From assembly GCF_000758165.1 (NCBI RefSeq), contig NZ_JNUP01000072.1, positions 226,496-290,495 of the forward strand: 64,000 nt of DNA. The letters run 5' to 3'. Source of the stretch: Spirochaeta lutea. Lineage in GTDB: Bacteria > Spirochaetota > Spirochaetia > DSM-27196 > Salinispiraceae. Below are positions 1 through 8,172 of the stretch, in pieces (the stretch's first letter is position 1; each line of letters starts with the position of its first letter). Made by a program: the position numbers and the translations under genes. The notes beneath the pieces are model-generated. The model did no database searches, was not told the origin of the DNA, and was given only the letters and a program-made list of their open reading frames with translations.

Positions 1-187
1 GGCCGGAGTCCGGAAGCGGAGCACCTCGGTTCCTCTTCAACACCCAACCGGTGTTCAAAGGGTACAGAGCCCGGGAACAGGAAAACAGAACGAGATTCTC
101 CCTTCTGTGTGGGAACAATCCAGCTTATAATCGAACTGTGTGGTTATCCTAAGGGTAAACTGTGAGTAAATCCCGAGGAAAATACTT

Positions 188-193
188 TACAAT
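188..193 (+). promoter_or_regulatory. -10 box of the MocR gene, leaderless layout
   Basis: TACAAT lies exactly 6 nt before the ATG at 200, so transcription should start at or next to the start codon. No Shine-Dalgarno-like purine run lies in the short gap, and no good -35 box is visible at 16-18 nt. The same spacing recurs at several other genes here (see findings). Confidence 0.45.
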
Positions 194-199
194 AGTGGT

Positions 200-1654
200 A
201 TGAAATCAGATGTAACCCAGACCCGCAGACTCCCCAAGTACCGCCAGGCGGCTGAATATATTGAGAACCTTATAAATAAAGGCAGCTTAAAACCCGGGGA
301 TGCCATACCATCCCTCCGGACCCTGGCATCCACCCTGGGAATTGGCCTGAATACCGTACGCGATGCCTATTGGGACCTGGAACGCCGGGGGATCATCATA
401 ACCCTTCCCCAGTCGGGGCATTACGTCCGCAGCCGCGAAAAGGCCCTAAAACCATCCACCACCGCCATTTCCCATCCGACGGAGGTCAGCCTCTGCCGGA
501 TATACGACCAACATGTAAACCGGGTGAAGTCCGGAGCCTCCGCCGCCCTTTCCATTGTCCAACTCGACTCCCAGCTTTGGCCGAGCTGGAAATCCATGGT
601 GCGCTGGGCGGGTCAGCTCCCGGGCATATCGGAACAGCGGCTGCTCGAATACGCTATGGCCCCGGGATTACCGGTTCTTCAAAAGGCTCTGGCCCGACAG
701 TTCTCCCTCTGGGGGCTTGCTGTGGAGCCGGAAACCATCCTAATAACCGGAGGCTGCAACGAGGCTATTTCCCTGACCCTCGGGTTGCTCTGCAAACCCG
801 GGGATGTAGTGGTGGTGGAAAGCCCCCTCTACTTCGCCTTCCTAAGCCTGTTGAAACACCTGGATGTTCAGATCATCGAGATTCCCAACCATCCCGAAAC
901 CGGGTTAAACCTGGACATCCTGGAGTTTGTGTTATCCCGCCAGCCCGTCAGGGCAGTCCTCTGCAGTCCGAACTTCTCCAATCCCCTGGGATGTCTGATG
1001 CCCGAGGATCATAAACTGCGGCTCATCAAACTTGCCAGACAGTACAATACCCTGATCGTTGAGGATGATATTTACGGCGATTTACCCCACCGGGGCTCCC
1101 GCCCCAAACCCCTCAAGGCATTTGATCTGGAAGACCGGGTCATCTACTGTTCCAGCTGTTCTAAAACCATCGCCCCGGGGCTCCGGGTAGGCTGGATAAT
1201 TAATAAAGCCTACTTTGATGCCCTGGCCGCCAGAAAAACCATGATGAATCTGGCCAGTTCCACCCCCAGCCAGGCCATGCTCGCCGGGTTTTTAGAAAGC
1301 CGGAGCTACGACCGCTACCTACGTCGCATCCGGAGAATTATCAGCGGAAACTGTAATGCAATCCGTCAGGTTATTCTCCGGGAATTCCCCCAAGGAACGG
1401 CCGTCTCAAGCCCCCAAGGTGGCCTGGCCCTATGGGCCGAGCTTCCCCGGGAGGTTGACTGCGGATACCTCTACGACCGGGCGATACGGGAGGATATTCT
1501 CCTTGCCCCGGGCATGCTCTTTACCGTCAACGCCGGCCTCTCATCCTGCCTACGAATAAACATTGGAGTCTGGAATCCCCGGGTCGAAGCCGTGCTTATT
1601 CGGGTCGGCGCCCTGGCTCGAGAGATTGCCGCTACAACAACAGGAGCCCATTGA
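200..1654 (+). CDS. MocR/PdxR-type GntR regulator with aminotransferase domain
   Basis: A transcription factor of the MocR subfamily (484 aa). Residues about 10-80 form a GntR winged helix (PSLRTLASTLGIGLNTVRDAY). Residues about 100-480 form a fold-type I aminotransferase-like domain with the PLP features NFSNPLG, VEDDIYGD (D290, Y292) and the Schiff-base lysine K322 in SCSKTIAPGLRVGW. Family members bind PLP and sense vitamin B6 or an amino compound; they usually control a neighbouring gene. No pyridoxal or amino-acid gene lies next to it, and its divergent neighbour is outside the window, so the target is unknown. The length is normal for the family. The ATG is 6 nt after a TACAAT box and has no ribosome-binding site. 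Confidence 0.9.
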   Translation: MKSDVTQTRRLPKYRQAAEYIENLINKGSLKPGDAIPSLRTLASTLGIGLNTVRDAYWDLERRGIIITLPQSGHYVRSREKALKPSTTAISHPTEVSLCRIYDQHVNRVKSGASAALSIVQLDSQLWPSWKSMVRWAGQLPGISEQRLLEYAMAPGLPVLQKALARQFSLWGLAVEPETILITGGCNEAISLTLGLLCKPGDVVVVESPLYFAFLSLLKHLDVQIIEIPNHPETGLNLDILEFVLSRQPVRAVLCSPNFSNPLGCLMPEDHKLRLIKLARQYNTLIVEDDIYGDLPHRGSRPKPLKAFDLEDRVIYCSSCSKTIAPGLRVGWIINKAYFDALAARKTMMNLASSTPSQAMLAGFLESRSYDRYLRRIRRIISGNCNAIRQVILREFPQGTAVSSPQGGLALWAELPREVDCGYLYDRAIREDILLAPGMLFTVNAGLSSCLRINIGVWNPRVEAVLIRVGALAREIAATTTGAH

Positions 1655-1716
1655 GGTCATAGGAGCCCACGTTGATCCAGGTGCAGGTGTGGGAATAGGT
1701 CGTCTGGCTTTGAAAC

Positions 1717-1736
1717 GTACAACCGTTTGCGCACTA
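1717..1736 (-). repeat. Copy of the TAGTGCGCA terminal-repeat motif
   Basis: The minus strand reads TAGTGCGCAAACGGTTGTAC, 17 of 20 matching the consensus TAGTGCGCAAAAGGTTGTAA. It sits between two convergent genes. Sequence to its left (lower coordinates) weakly resembles the body of the 55.7 kb element, so this may be a decayed copy of the same family. Confidence 0.6.
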
Positions 1737-1755
1737 AGATAAGGACTTCGGGAAC

Positions 1756-2094
1756 CTAATCCAATTCTCGGAGCACAATGAACTGATGGGCCTCGGGACC
1801 CCACACGTAGAGCCAGGAAAAGGGCCACAACAGGGCACCGAAGATGGCGTTTGCCACCTTAATCTCCCGTTCCACCTCGCCGTAGTAGGTCTTGTATCCC
1901 TCAGCCTCCACCATGATATCCGGATTCTTCCAAGCCGCATTGGACAGCCGGATTCCTTCGTGCTCCTGTATCTCCTTACCTTCCACCGTGATGGTCGCAT
2001 CCCCGGCATTTGTTTCAAACCGTACCATGGTAGTCGAAACACAGCCCGTTCCCAGGAGCAATACCACCAGAATTATCAGCATAGTCCGTTTCAT
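1756..2094 (-). CDS. Small lipoprotein, PEGA-like
   Basis: A 112-aa predicted lipoprotein. The N-terminus is a signal peptide (MKRTMLIILVVLLLGT) with lipobox GTGC, so the mature protein begins at Cys and should be membrane-anchored. The core is beta-rich and includes a PEGA-like segment (VEAEGYKTYYGEVERE). It ends in a hydrophobic segment (IFGALLWPFSWLYVWG) that could be a transmembrane helix or a membrane-inserted hairpin. The start is the ATG at 2094, preceded by GGGAGGTGATT; the in-frame GTG at 2103 lies inside that ribosome-binding site. The function is unknown and the gene stands alone. Confidence 0.75.
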   Translation of the reverse strand: MKRTMLIILVVLLLGTGCVSTTMVRFETNAGDATITVEGKEIQEHEGIRLSNAAWKNPDIMVEAEGYKTYYGEVEREIKVANAIFGALLWPFSWLYVWGPEAHQFIVLRELD

Positions 2095-2183
2095 ACTAAT
2101 CACCTCCCTTCTAAGCCCGCCAGCATACCGCCCAAAATAGAACTAATCAATAAATAAATGACTCATTTATACCTTAGTAATTT

Positions 2184-2197
2184 TATCAATTTTGATA
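2184..2197. promoter_or_regulatory. AT-rich palindrome, possible operator
   Basis: TATCAATTTTGATA is a perfect 14-bp palindrome, followed at 2201 by a further half-site TTGATA. It lies in the AT-rich gap between the divergent lipoprotein gene and the remnant at 2251. A protein-binding role is a guess based only on symmetry. Confidence 0.3.
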
Positions 2198-2250
2198 AAG
2201 TTGATAATAAATACATTCAGAACTACACTAGGGGAAATCAAAGGAGTAAA

Positions 2251-2553
2251 TGATGATTAGAACGTCTCAATCTCGATCCCGATTCAGGCTGCCCGGCATT
2301 CGGATTGCCGCTATGGCAGAGGGCCGGGGCCGTTATGACCTCGGGGGGCAGGCTCTTCATTCACTCCGATGCGCCCTCCCTGGACGGCGGTGTTTTTACC
2401 ATCACTGACCGGGGTGAGAGCACCGAGGTGCTGGATGGGATGGTTCGGAACCTTCACGTCTCAGGAGACAGCCTGTTCGCTTCGCTGTACTACCGGCCCG
2501 AATCGGGTACCTCCACCGCCTCCTACCGCATGTTCCGGTACAATCTGGAGTAG
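2251..2553 (+). pseudogene. Remnant of a beta-rich protein gene
   Basis: A continuous reading frame starts right after TGA at 2254 and ends at 2553. It encodes about 100 residues that look like the C-terminal blades of a beta-propeller or other beta-strand repeat protein (GGRLFIHSDA, GVFTITDRG, NLHVSGDSLFASLYY). There is no convincing start: only a TTG at 2305 without a ribosome-binding site. AAGGAGTAAATGATG at 2241 offers a good site and ATG, but in another frame that stops after about 50 codons. I read this as the 3' end of a gene that lost its 5' part, possibly with a frameshift. A short expressed protein from the TTG cannot be excluded. Confidence 0.4.
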
Positions 2554-2564
2554 GACGGACCGGG

Positions 2565-3497
2565 TCAATCAAAAAGCCCGGGCAAGGAAGGAATCACCAA
2601 CCGCCAAGCCTGGGCATCTGATACCCCCAGGTACAGTTCCAGGTTCTTGTCGGCGGTAAGTCCCAGCCCCCCGGGGAAGAGCACGTCGGTCAGATCGGGG
2701 CGTTTGGCCGGGCCCGGAGGCAGCATTTCCCGGGTACAGATCAGGTTCCAGGGCTCTTTTTTCTGGGTCCGGGGATTGAACCGACAGGCTGCTCCGTGGT
2801 AGTGGCGGATACCGCCCTGCTCCATCCAGGCAACATGTCCGAGGAGCAGCACCTCCCCGCTTTCCAGTAGGATGGGCTGATTTACCCCCTCCCAGGAGTC
2901 CGCTTCGGGCTGAGAGATCAAGGGGGCTGCGAGAATCCCATCATCCGTCAGGTCCTCTAAGCCGCCGACCTCCAGATAGCCAATGCTTCCCCGGCCCGCC
3001 TCGTCGCCCTGGGGCCGGGTAAAGACCCCGATGGAACCCGCTGTGTATTCAAGAAACCGAAGATCCTTCATGCCCTTCGGTCCGGCAAAGACCAGTTTCG
3101 GCGCATCAATAGCGCTGATATCGTACACCACCGTCCGCCAGGATTCTATGATCCCCCGGGAATCGGGAAAGGTCTGAACCCCTCCAAGATGCAGGGTTCC
3201 CCTAAGGGAGAAGCAGAAGGGATCCTCCAATACCATGGGTGTCCATCGTGGTTCTATCCACCACTCATCAGCCCGGGTACCCGGCCGGAACAGGTAGACC
3301 CGAGAATCATGGTTTTCTCTGGGTTCCACCCGTGCAGCAAGGTACCTAGATCCATCGACCAGAAAGGGTTGGGTAAGATTGTAAACATCCCGATGGATAA
3401 TATCGGGAAACCTGAGCTGCACCGCCTCTACCACCTCCGGGGGCATGAAGCTTCGATACATATCCCGGCTGTTGAATTCCAAGGTCCCTCGACTCAT
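2565..3497 (-). CDS. DUF1861 family protein
   Basis: A 310-aa protein that resembles the DUF1861 (MTP-1) family, a five-bladed beta-propeller-type group often encoded next to GH130 enzymes, as here. Blade-like segments include VYLFRPGTRADEWWIEP, LEDPFCFSLRGTLHLGGVQ and GVNQPILLESGEVLLLGHV. It has no signal peptide, so it is cytoplasmic. Its ATG overlaps the stop of the upstream GH130 gene by 4 bp (ATGA), so the two are probably translationally coupled and work on the same oligosaccharide. The biochemical activity of the family is not something I can state; glycan binding or hydrolysis is an inference from fold and context. Confidence 0.75.
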   Translation of the reverse strand: MSRGTLEFNSRDMYRSFMPPEVVEAVQLRFPDIIHRDVYNLTQPFLVDGSRYLAARVEPRENHDSRVYLFRPGTRADEWWIEPRWTPMVLEDPFCFSLRGTLHLGGVQTFPDSRGIIESWRTVVYDISAIDAPKLVFAGPKGMKDLRFLEYTAGSIGVFTRPQGDEAGRGSIGYLEVGGLEDLTDDGILAAPLISQPEADSWEGVNQPILLESGEVLLLGHVAWMEQGGIRHYHGAACRFNPRTQKKEPWNLICTREMLPPGPAKRPDLTDVLFPGGLGLTADKNLELYLGVSDAQAWRLVIPSLPGLFD

Positions 3498-4555
3498 GTC
3501 AGCACCTCCCAGATGGAATCCCAGGATGCGAATCCGCCGCAGACCTTATCATCCGCGGCCCCGTAATACACCAGAAGCCCCTGTTCCTGCTCCACCAGCC
3601 CGCAGGGAAAGACGACATTCGAGAAGAAACCCGACTGCTCCGCCTCCCCCTGGGGAACGAAATAGGGTGCCCTTCCCCGGGCAATGACCCTGGCGGGATT
3701 CTCTTCATCCAGGAGCAGCAGTCCTGCCACATACCGGCTCTGAACATCAGCCGCGTGGTACATTACCAGCCAGCCTCGGGGCGTCCAGACCGGCGGCGGC
3801 CCAACCCCCACCCGGTCGAGTTCCCACGGACCGCTTTCCCCGGCCCGATAGATCAGGGTATGGTTCCCCCAGTCCAGGAGATTCTCCGAACTGGCAGCCC
3901 AGATGTTCAGGTTCCCGATGGCCCCGGTTATCGGGCGGTGAAGCATCCAGTACCGCCCGTTGATTTTCCGGGGAAACAACGCCGCGTCCTTGTTGGAAGG
4001 CGGTAAAATCACCCCATGACGCTCAAACCCAATAAAATCCTGGGTAGAAATCAGGGAAACCGTTATCCCGTCGGGGCTGATGGAGGAATAACTGATGTAA
4101 AATCGGTCGTCGATCCGGGTAATCCGGGGATCCTCAATGCCCCATTGCTCTGAAACGCCCTGAGGAAATATCCAGGGCTTTTCATCCAGGGTGAAAGACC
4201 GGCCGTCGGTGCTCCGGGCAAGGCGAAAATGACTCAAGCTGGTCAGGTGCTCGACCTTCCCCGTGGCACGGTTGCTAATGGTCCGGGAGTCAGAGAAATC
4301 AAGATGCCCGGTTTTCTGATCGAAGCGCTTGGTATCAATCCCCGGCTTGGAGGCCGTCCCGGAAAGCACGGGAACAGAGACCTCGCCCTGTTCCGCCGAT
4401 ACCGATTCCGCCACCCTGCAAAGCAGCACGATGCTGCCCTCAACCTGTACTGCCCCGCAGTTGAATATCCCCTCCACCTTCATATCCGGCTGGGAGGGTA
4501 CGACCTGCCCGGGCACGAGCAGGGGGTTTTCTGAAAAGCGTGAAAATGATTGCAT
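3494..4555 (-). CDS. GH130 glycoside phosphorylase or hydrolase
   Basis: A 353-aa GH130 enzyme with a five-bladed propeller. Residues 139-145 (GIEDPRI) carry the family's catalytic aspartate, D142. Other family features are the N-terminal NPLLVPG and the segments VGPPPVWTPRGWLVMYHAAD and FPCGLVEQEQGLLVYYGAAD. GH130 enzymes act on beta-mannosides, either by phosphorolysis giving alpha-mannose 1-phosphate or by hydrolysis; the subfamily is not decided here. The ATG at 4555 is preceded by GGAGATTTAT; upstream in-frame starts lie within or before that site. It has no signal peptide, so it acts on imported oligosaccharides, presumably supplied by the CUT1 transporter of the same locus. Confidence 0.88.
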   Translation of the reverse strand: MQSFSRFSENPLLVPGQVVPSQPDMKVEGIFNCGAVQVEGSIVLLCRVAESVSAEQGEVSVPVLSGTASKPGIDTKRFDQKTGHLDFSDSRTISNRATGKVEHLTSLSHFRLARSTDGRSFTLDEKPWIFPQGVSEQWGIEDPRITRIDDRFYISYSSISPDGITVSLISTQDFIGFERHGVILPPSNKDAALFPRKINGRYWMLHRPITGAIGNLNIWAASSENLLDWGNHTLIYRAGESGPWELDRVGVGPPPVWTPRGWLVMYHAADVQSRYVAGLLLLDEENPARVIARGRAPYFVPQGEAEQSGFFSNVVFPCGLVEQEQGLLVYYGAADDKVCGGFASWDSIWEVLT

Positions 4556-4689
4556 ATAAATCTCCATGTAGTAAGTTAATCGTTGGTGCACCACGGGTTG
4601 TGGGATTCGGTCCTGACAACCCTACCCGCGGTTTGGCCCCAGGATGGAGCCCGGGTATCCGGCTTTCTTTCCATACCTTCGCCCGCCAT

Positions 4690-6378
4690 CTAGGTAATCA
4701 GGGGGCGGCTACCGGTCCCCTCCGAGAGGGTGTCCCGGCTCGCAATCAACACTGCTACCGACTGTCCCTCAAGGATGTCCAGCCCCTGGTGCACACCCCG
4801 GGCTTTCGATACCCCGCCGTCCGGAAGCTCCCGGGCGTCCCCCAAGAAGCGGTAGTTCAGGACAACGTCCCCCGCCATCGGTGTGCCCAGCTCAACAGCC
4901 CTATCCCCGGCGTTTACCGCCGTAGTGATTTTGGTCCCGTGGATGGTCCGGGTAAAAATCCAGACATGGGATTCGCCTGTACGGATCTCGAAGCCATCCG
5001 GGGCATCGGAGCTGGTTTCCACGGCCATCCTTCTGAGCTGAAGCAAAGAAGCAACCCAGGTGTAGACGCTACTCGGGTCCTCCTGCTGTTCCTTTCGGAG
5101 GGATTCCACCGTCCCATCTCCCGGGGGAACAAGGGTGCGTACGGACTCCTGCCCGGTGCCCGGGGGATGGCTGCCGTACAACAGCATCCGGGATCCGTCC
5201 CGGCATTTTTCCAGAGCTCGGGCAAAGGCCTGTTCCTCCGGCTGTCCCTGGTTGATCCCATGGTGGAAGTGGCCCAGGGCTTGCACGTCAAAGATCTGGG
5301 ATATGGTTTTGGGCCGGTAATCCTCCAAACCGAGTTCATCCCCCTGGTACAAAAGGGGAATCCCGGGACCGAAGACCAGGGCACTCAAGAGTCCGCGCAG
5401 CATCACCCCTCCGGCAGGACGCATCCGGGATGCGAGCCGTCCCATATCGTGGGTGGTAAAATGGGAGGTGGTTTGTTCCCAGGGCGCGGAGAAGCAGCGG
5501 CAGGATTCCTCCAGGGCTGCCGAGAGCCGTTGAGGGGACAGCGTTTTGATGCTTCCGGTGTGAAACCCGAACACGAGATCCAGGGCCGTGTCCCTCTGGT
5601 AGCGTGCGAGGACCTCGGGCTGCTCGGATCCCACCTCTCCCAGGAGCAGGATATCGCCGTAATCCTCACAAAGATCCCGGATCTCCCGGAGAATTTTCGG
5701 TATTCCCGGGGCGTCGCAGTCGTACCGGTGGATCTGTTCCCCCGAGGCAGAAACCGGGTTATTCCGCTGCCAGGGATTGCCGGCCTTCAGGTGGTTGATG
5801 ACATCCAGGCGAAATCCGTCCACTCCCAGGTCCAGCCAGAACCGCAGTACTGCGTACATCATCTCCCGTACCTGGGGATTCTCCCAATTGAGATCGGCCA
5901 TGGACGGGGAGAAGGAATGGTAAAAATACGCCTTCCTGGCCTCGTTCCATTGCCACGCCGAGCCGCCGAAAAAGGATTCCCAATTATTTCCCGGTTCCCT
6001 GCTCCAGATATACCAATCCGCGGCCTCCCCGGGATCGGCGCTACAGGACTGTTGAAACCAGGGGTGTTCTAGGGAGGTATGGTTTAACACCATGTCTAGT
6101 ACGACGCGTATACCCCTGGATTGAGCCTCTCCGATAAGCTCGGTCATATCTTCCATGGTTCCAAAGAGGGGATTCACCCCGTAGTAATCGGAAATATCGT
6201 AGCCGTTATCATCCATGGGAGAGGCATACACCGGAGTGAGCCAGAGGGCATCAACCCCCAGGTCGGCAAGATAGGGAATCTCTTGGGTTATACCCCGAAG
6301 ATCGCCTATCCCCCTTCCGGTAGAATCCCTGAAAGCCGGAACGTAGATCTCATAGAACACTGCATCCTTCCACCACAT
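4690..6378 (-). CDS. GH13 alpha-glucosidase-type enzyme
   Basis: A 562-aa cytoplasmic enzyme of the alpha-amylase superfamily, probably an exo-acting or oligo-alpha-glucosidase. The N-terminal barrel starts with VFYEIYVPAFRDSTGRGIGDLRGI. The conserved regions are DMVLNHTS, DGFRLDVINH (nucleophile D192), LLGEVG (acid/base E248) and TTHDMGR (transition-state stabiliser D311). The last region is usually NHD; the Asn is replaced by Thr here, which is unusual and may mark a particular subfamily. Its start is 8 nt after the permease stop, so it belongs to the importer operon. A gap of 134 bp separates it from the GH130 gene. Substrate specificity is not resolved. Confidence 0.88.
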   Translation of the reverse strand: MWWKDAVFYEIYVPAFRDSTGRGIGDLRGITQEIPYLADLGVDALWLTPVYASPMDDNGYDISDYYGVNPLFGTMEDMTELIGEAQSRGIRVVLDMVLNHTSLEHPWFQQSCSADPGEAADWYIWSREPGNNWESFFGGSAWQWNEARKAYFYHSFSPSMADLNWENPQVREMMYAVLRFWLDLGVDGFRLDVINHLKAGNPWQRNNPVSASGEQIHRYDCDAPGIPKILREIRDLCEDYGDILLLGEVGSEQPEVLARYQRDTALDLVFGFHTGSIKTLSPQRLSAALEESCRCFSAPWEQTTSHFTTHDMGRLASRMRPAGGVMLRGLLSALVFGPGIPLLYQGDELGLEDYRPKTISQIFDVQALGHFHHGINQGQPEEQAFARALEKCRDGSRMLLYGSHPPGTGQESVRTLVPPGDGTVESLRKEQQEDPSSVYTWVASLLQLRRMAVETSSDAPDGFEIRTGESHVWIFTRTIHGTKITTAVNAGDRAVELGTPMAGDVVLNYRFLGDARELPDGGVSKARGVHQGLDILEGQSVAVLIASRDTLSEGTGSRPLIT

Positions 6379-6386
6379 ACCGGCTC

Positions 6387-7208
6387 CTATTTCAGATTGA
6401 AGGTAAGGCCTTCCTTGAAATACCGGGAAAAGGCCAGACAGAGGGCAACAATGGGAAGTGTCAGGATTACCGATGCTGCATACAGCGGTCCGGGCAGATT
6501 CCCCATGGGTTTGAATTGGGTGGTTATTAATACGTTCAGGGTCTGCATCTTAATATTCGGGGCTATGAGCATATCCCACATCAGCTCCGACCACCGGCCC
6601 ATAAAGATCGACAAAAATACAATCACCGCCACGGTACGTGCGGCAGGGAAGCCAATAATCCAGAGGATCCTGAATTCCGAGGCACCGTCCAATCGGGCGG
6701 CCTCAAACACCTCCTCCGGCAGGGTCTTGAAATAGTTGATAAACATAAATATTGCCCAGAGAGACACGCTGGTGGGCAGGATCATTCCCGGATACGTATT
6801 GGCCAGGGGCTTCATCATCAAGTAAATCGGTACCAACATGATAATGGCGGGAAAAAACATCTGAAACAGCAGGACATTGAATACGAACCTATGACCGGCA
6901 AAACGCAGTTTTATAATGGCATACCCCACCAGCATCCCCGTGACCACCGCTAATAAGGATGTTGTGGTCGTAACAATAACGGAGTTTGCCAGAGCCCTGA
7001 GCCACATGTAGGGGTTCTGATTTCCTCCGTTCGTCATGAGAAACCGGAAACTATCCAGAGAAAACCCGGCGGGGGTTAAGCTCTGATCCACCTTCTCCCA
7101 GGGTGCCAGGGATTGGATGAGCATATAGTAGTAAGGAAACATCATGAACAACACCAGAGCGGTTGCCAGAAGAACCAATACCGTTTTCTTTCTCGATTTT
7201 GTTGACAT
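6387..7208 (-). CDS. CUT1 sugar ABC transporter permease, MalG type
   Basis: A 273-aa inner-membrane permease of the binding-protein-dependent family. About six membrane segments are visible, beginning with VLVLLATALVLFMMFPYYYML. The EAA loop that docks the ATPase reads EAARLDGASEFRILWIIGFPAA, typical of MalG/UgpE-like CUT1 permeases. It lies between the second permease (9 bp upstream) and the GH13 gene. No ATPase gene is in the operon; CUT1 systems in many bacteria share one MsmK/MalK-type ATPase encoded elsewhere, which is likely here. Confidence 0.93.
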   Translation of the reverse strand: MSTKSRKKTVLVLLATALVLFMMFPYYYMLIQSLAPWEKVDQSLTPAGFSLDSFRFLMTNGGNQNPYMWLRALANSVIVTTTTSLLAVVTGMLVGYAIIKLRFAGHRFVFNVLLFQMFFPAIIMLVPIYLMMKPLANTYPGMILPTSVSLWAIFMFINYFKTLPEEVFEAARLDGASEFRILWIIGFPAARTVAVIVFLSIFMGRWSELMWDMLIAPNIKMQTLNVLITTQFKPMGNLPGPLYAASVILTLPIVALCLAFSRYFKEGLTFNLK

Positions 7209-7217
7209 AAACTCCCC

Positions 7218-8102
7218 CTACCGCGCGTTGTAATCGATCTTGTTCAGAACGTAGGTAATTAACCGGATGGTTATAAAGATCTGGATGGCATTCAGGATAG
7301 CGATAGCCGCCCCCATTCCGGAATCAAATTTCACAAAGGAGGTGGTATACAACTCCAAATACCAACTGGTGGTGGCGAGATTCGGCCCGCCCCCGGTTAA
7401 CAGAAAGGGCTCGCTGAAAATACCGAAAATGAGCCCGGCTAGGAGTACAATGACCGTCGAGTAGGAAGAAACGATCATGGGCAGGGTAATACGGAAGAAC
7501 CCCTGTACACCCGTTGCTCCGTCCACCGCAGCGGCGTCATGAATCTCCTTGGGAATGGATTCCAGGGCTGCCAGGATGATAAGGGCGTAGTACCCGCTTA
7601 TCTTCCAGATAATAATCCCCGTAATAATGAAGAACGCAGGCGTCGGATCCTGGAACCAGCGGACATCAACATTCAGCTGATCCCGCAAGAAGGTATTAAA
7701 AACCGAGCTGTAACTAAAGAAATACCTGACCACCACCGACACCGCCACCCCCGAGGTGAGGTAGGGGATGAAAAACGAGACTGAATACACACCCTTAATA
7801 GACTGAGGCAGGTTATGCAGCAGCACTGCGATTCCCGTGGCAAAAATAGTAACCCCCGGTATAAGCACAGCCATGTACTTAAAGGTATTCAAGAACGCAG
7901 CCTGAACCCGCTCACTGGTAAAGGCGGAAAGGTAGTTTCCCAGACCGACCCAGGTCTTCTCTATCGCCATGAGGTTCCAGTCCATGGTGGATAACCAGAC
8001 AGCCCATACCAACGGAATCAGAAAAAACACAATAGCAAATACAAAGTACGGCGTACTAAAAATGACTCCAATTTTCGTACGTTCGGAAATTCCCTTTCTC
8101 AT
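7218..8102 (-). CDS. CUT1 sugar ABC transporter permease, MalF type
   Basis: A 294-aa permease with about six membrane helices (first: FVFAIVFFLIPLVWAVWLS) and an EAA loop IPKEIHDAAAVDGATGVQGFFRITLP. It pairs with the MalG-type permease immediately downstream to form the channel of the importer. The ATG at 8102 follows GGAGTGGTT; a longer reading frame upstream has no ribosome-binding site and would add residues unlike the family. It is preceded by a hairpin after the binding-protein gene. Confidence 0.92.
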   Translation of the reverse strand: MRKGISERTKIGVIFSTPYFVFAIVFFLIPLVWAVWLSTMDWNLMAIEKTWVGLGNYLSAFTSERVQAAFLNTFKYMAVLIPGVTIFATGIAVLLHNLPQSIKGVYSVSFFIPYLTSGVAVSVVVRYFFSYSSVFNTFLRDQLNVDVRWFQDPTPAFFIITGIIIWKISGYYALIILAALESIPKEIHDAAAVDGATGVQGFFRITLPMIVSSYSTVIVLLAGLIFGIFSEPFLLTGGGPNLATTSWYLELYTTSFVKFDSGMGAAIAILNAIQIFITIRLITYVLNKIDYNAR

Positions 8103-8132
8103 AACCACTCCATAGGTAATACTCCAAGCAGC

Positions 8133-8163
8133 GCAGCCCGCCCGGAACCTCCAGGCAGGCTGC
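8133..8163 (-). other. Intergenic hairpin after binding-protein gene
   Basis: GCAGCCCGCC and GGCAGGCTGC form a 10-bp stem with one mismatch and an 11-nt loop. It lies between the binding-protein stop and the first permease, with no U-run. Such hairpins commonly protect the upstream message and raise the amount of binding protein relative to permease. That role is inferred. Confidence 0.5.
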
Positions 8164-8172
8164 AACCATGGG

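Noticed and set aside
4540-6072. A 510-codon plus-strand open frame
   Set aside because: It lies opposite the GH13 gene, has no family features, and its codon pattern is that of the shadow of a GC-rich coding strand.
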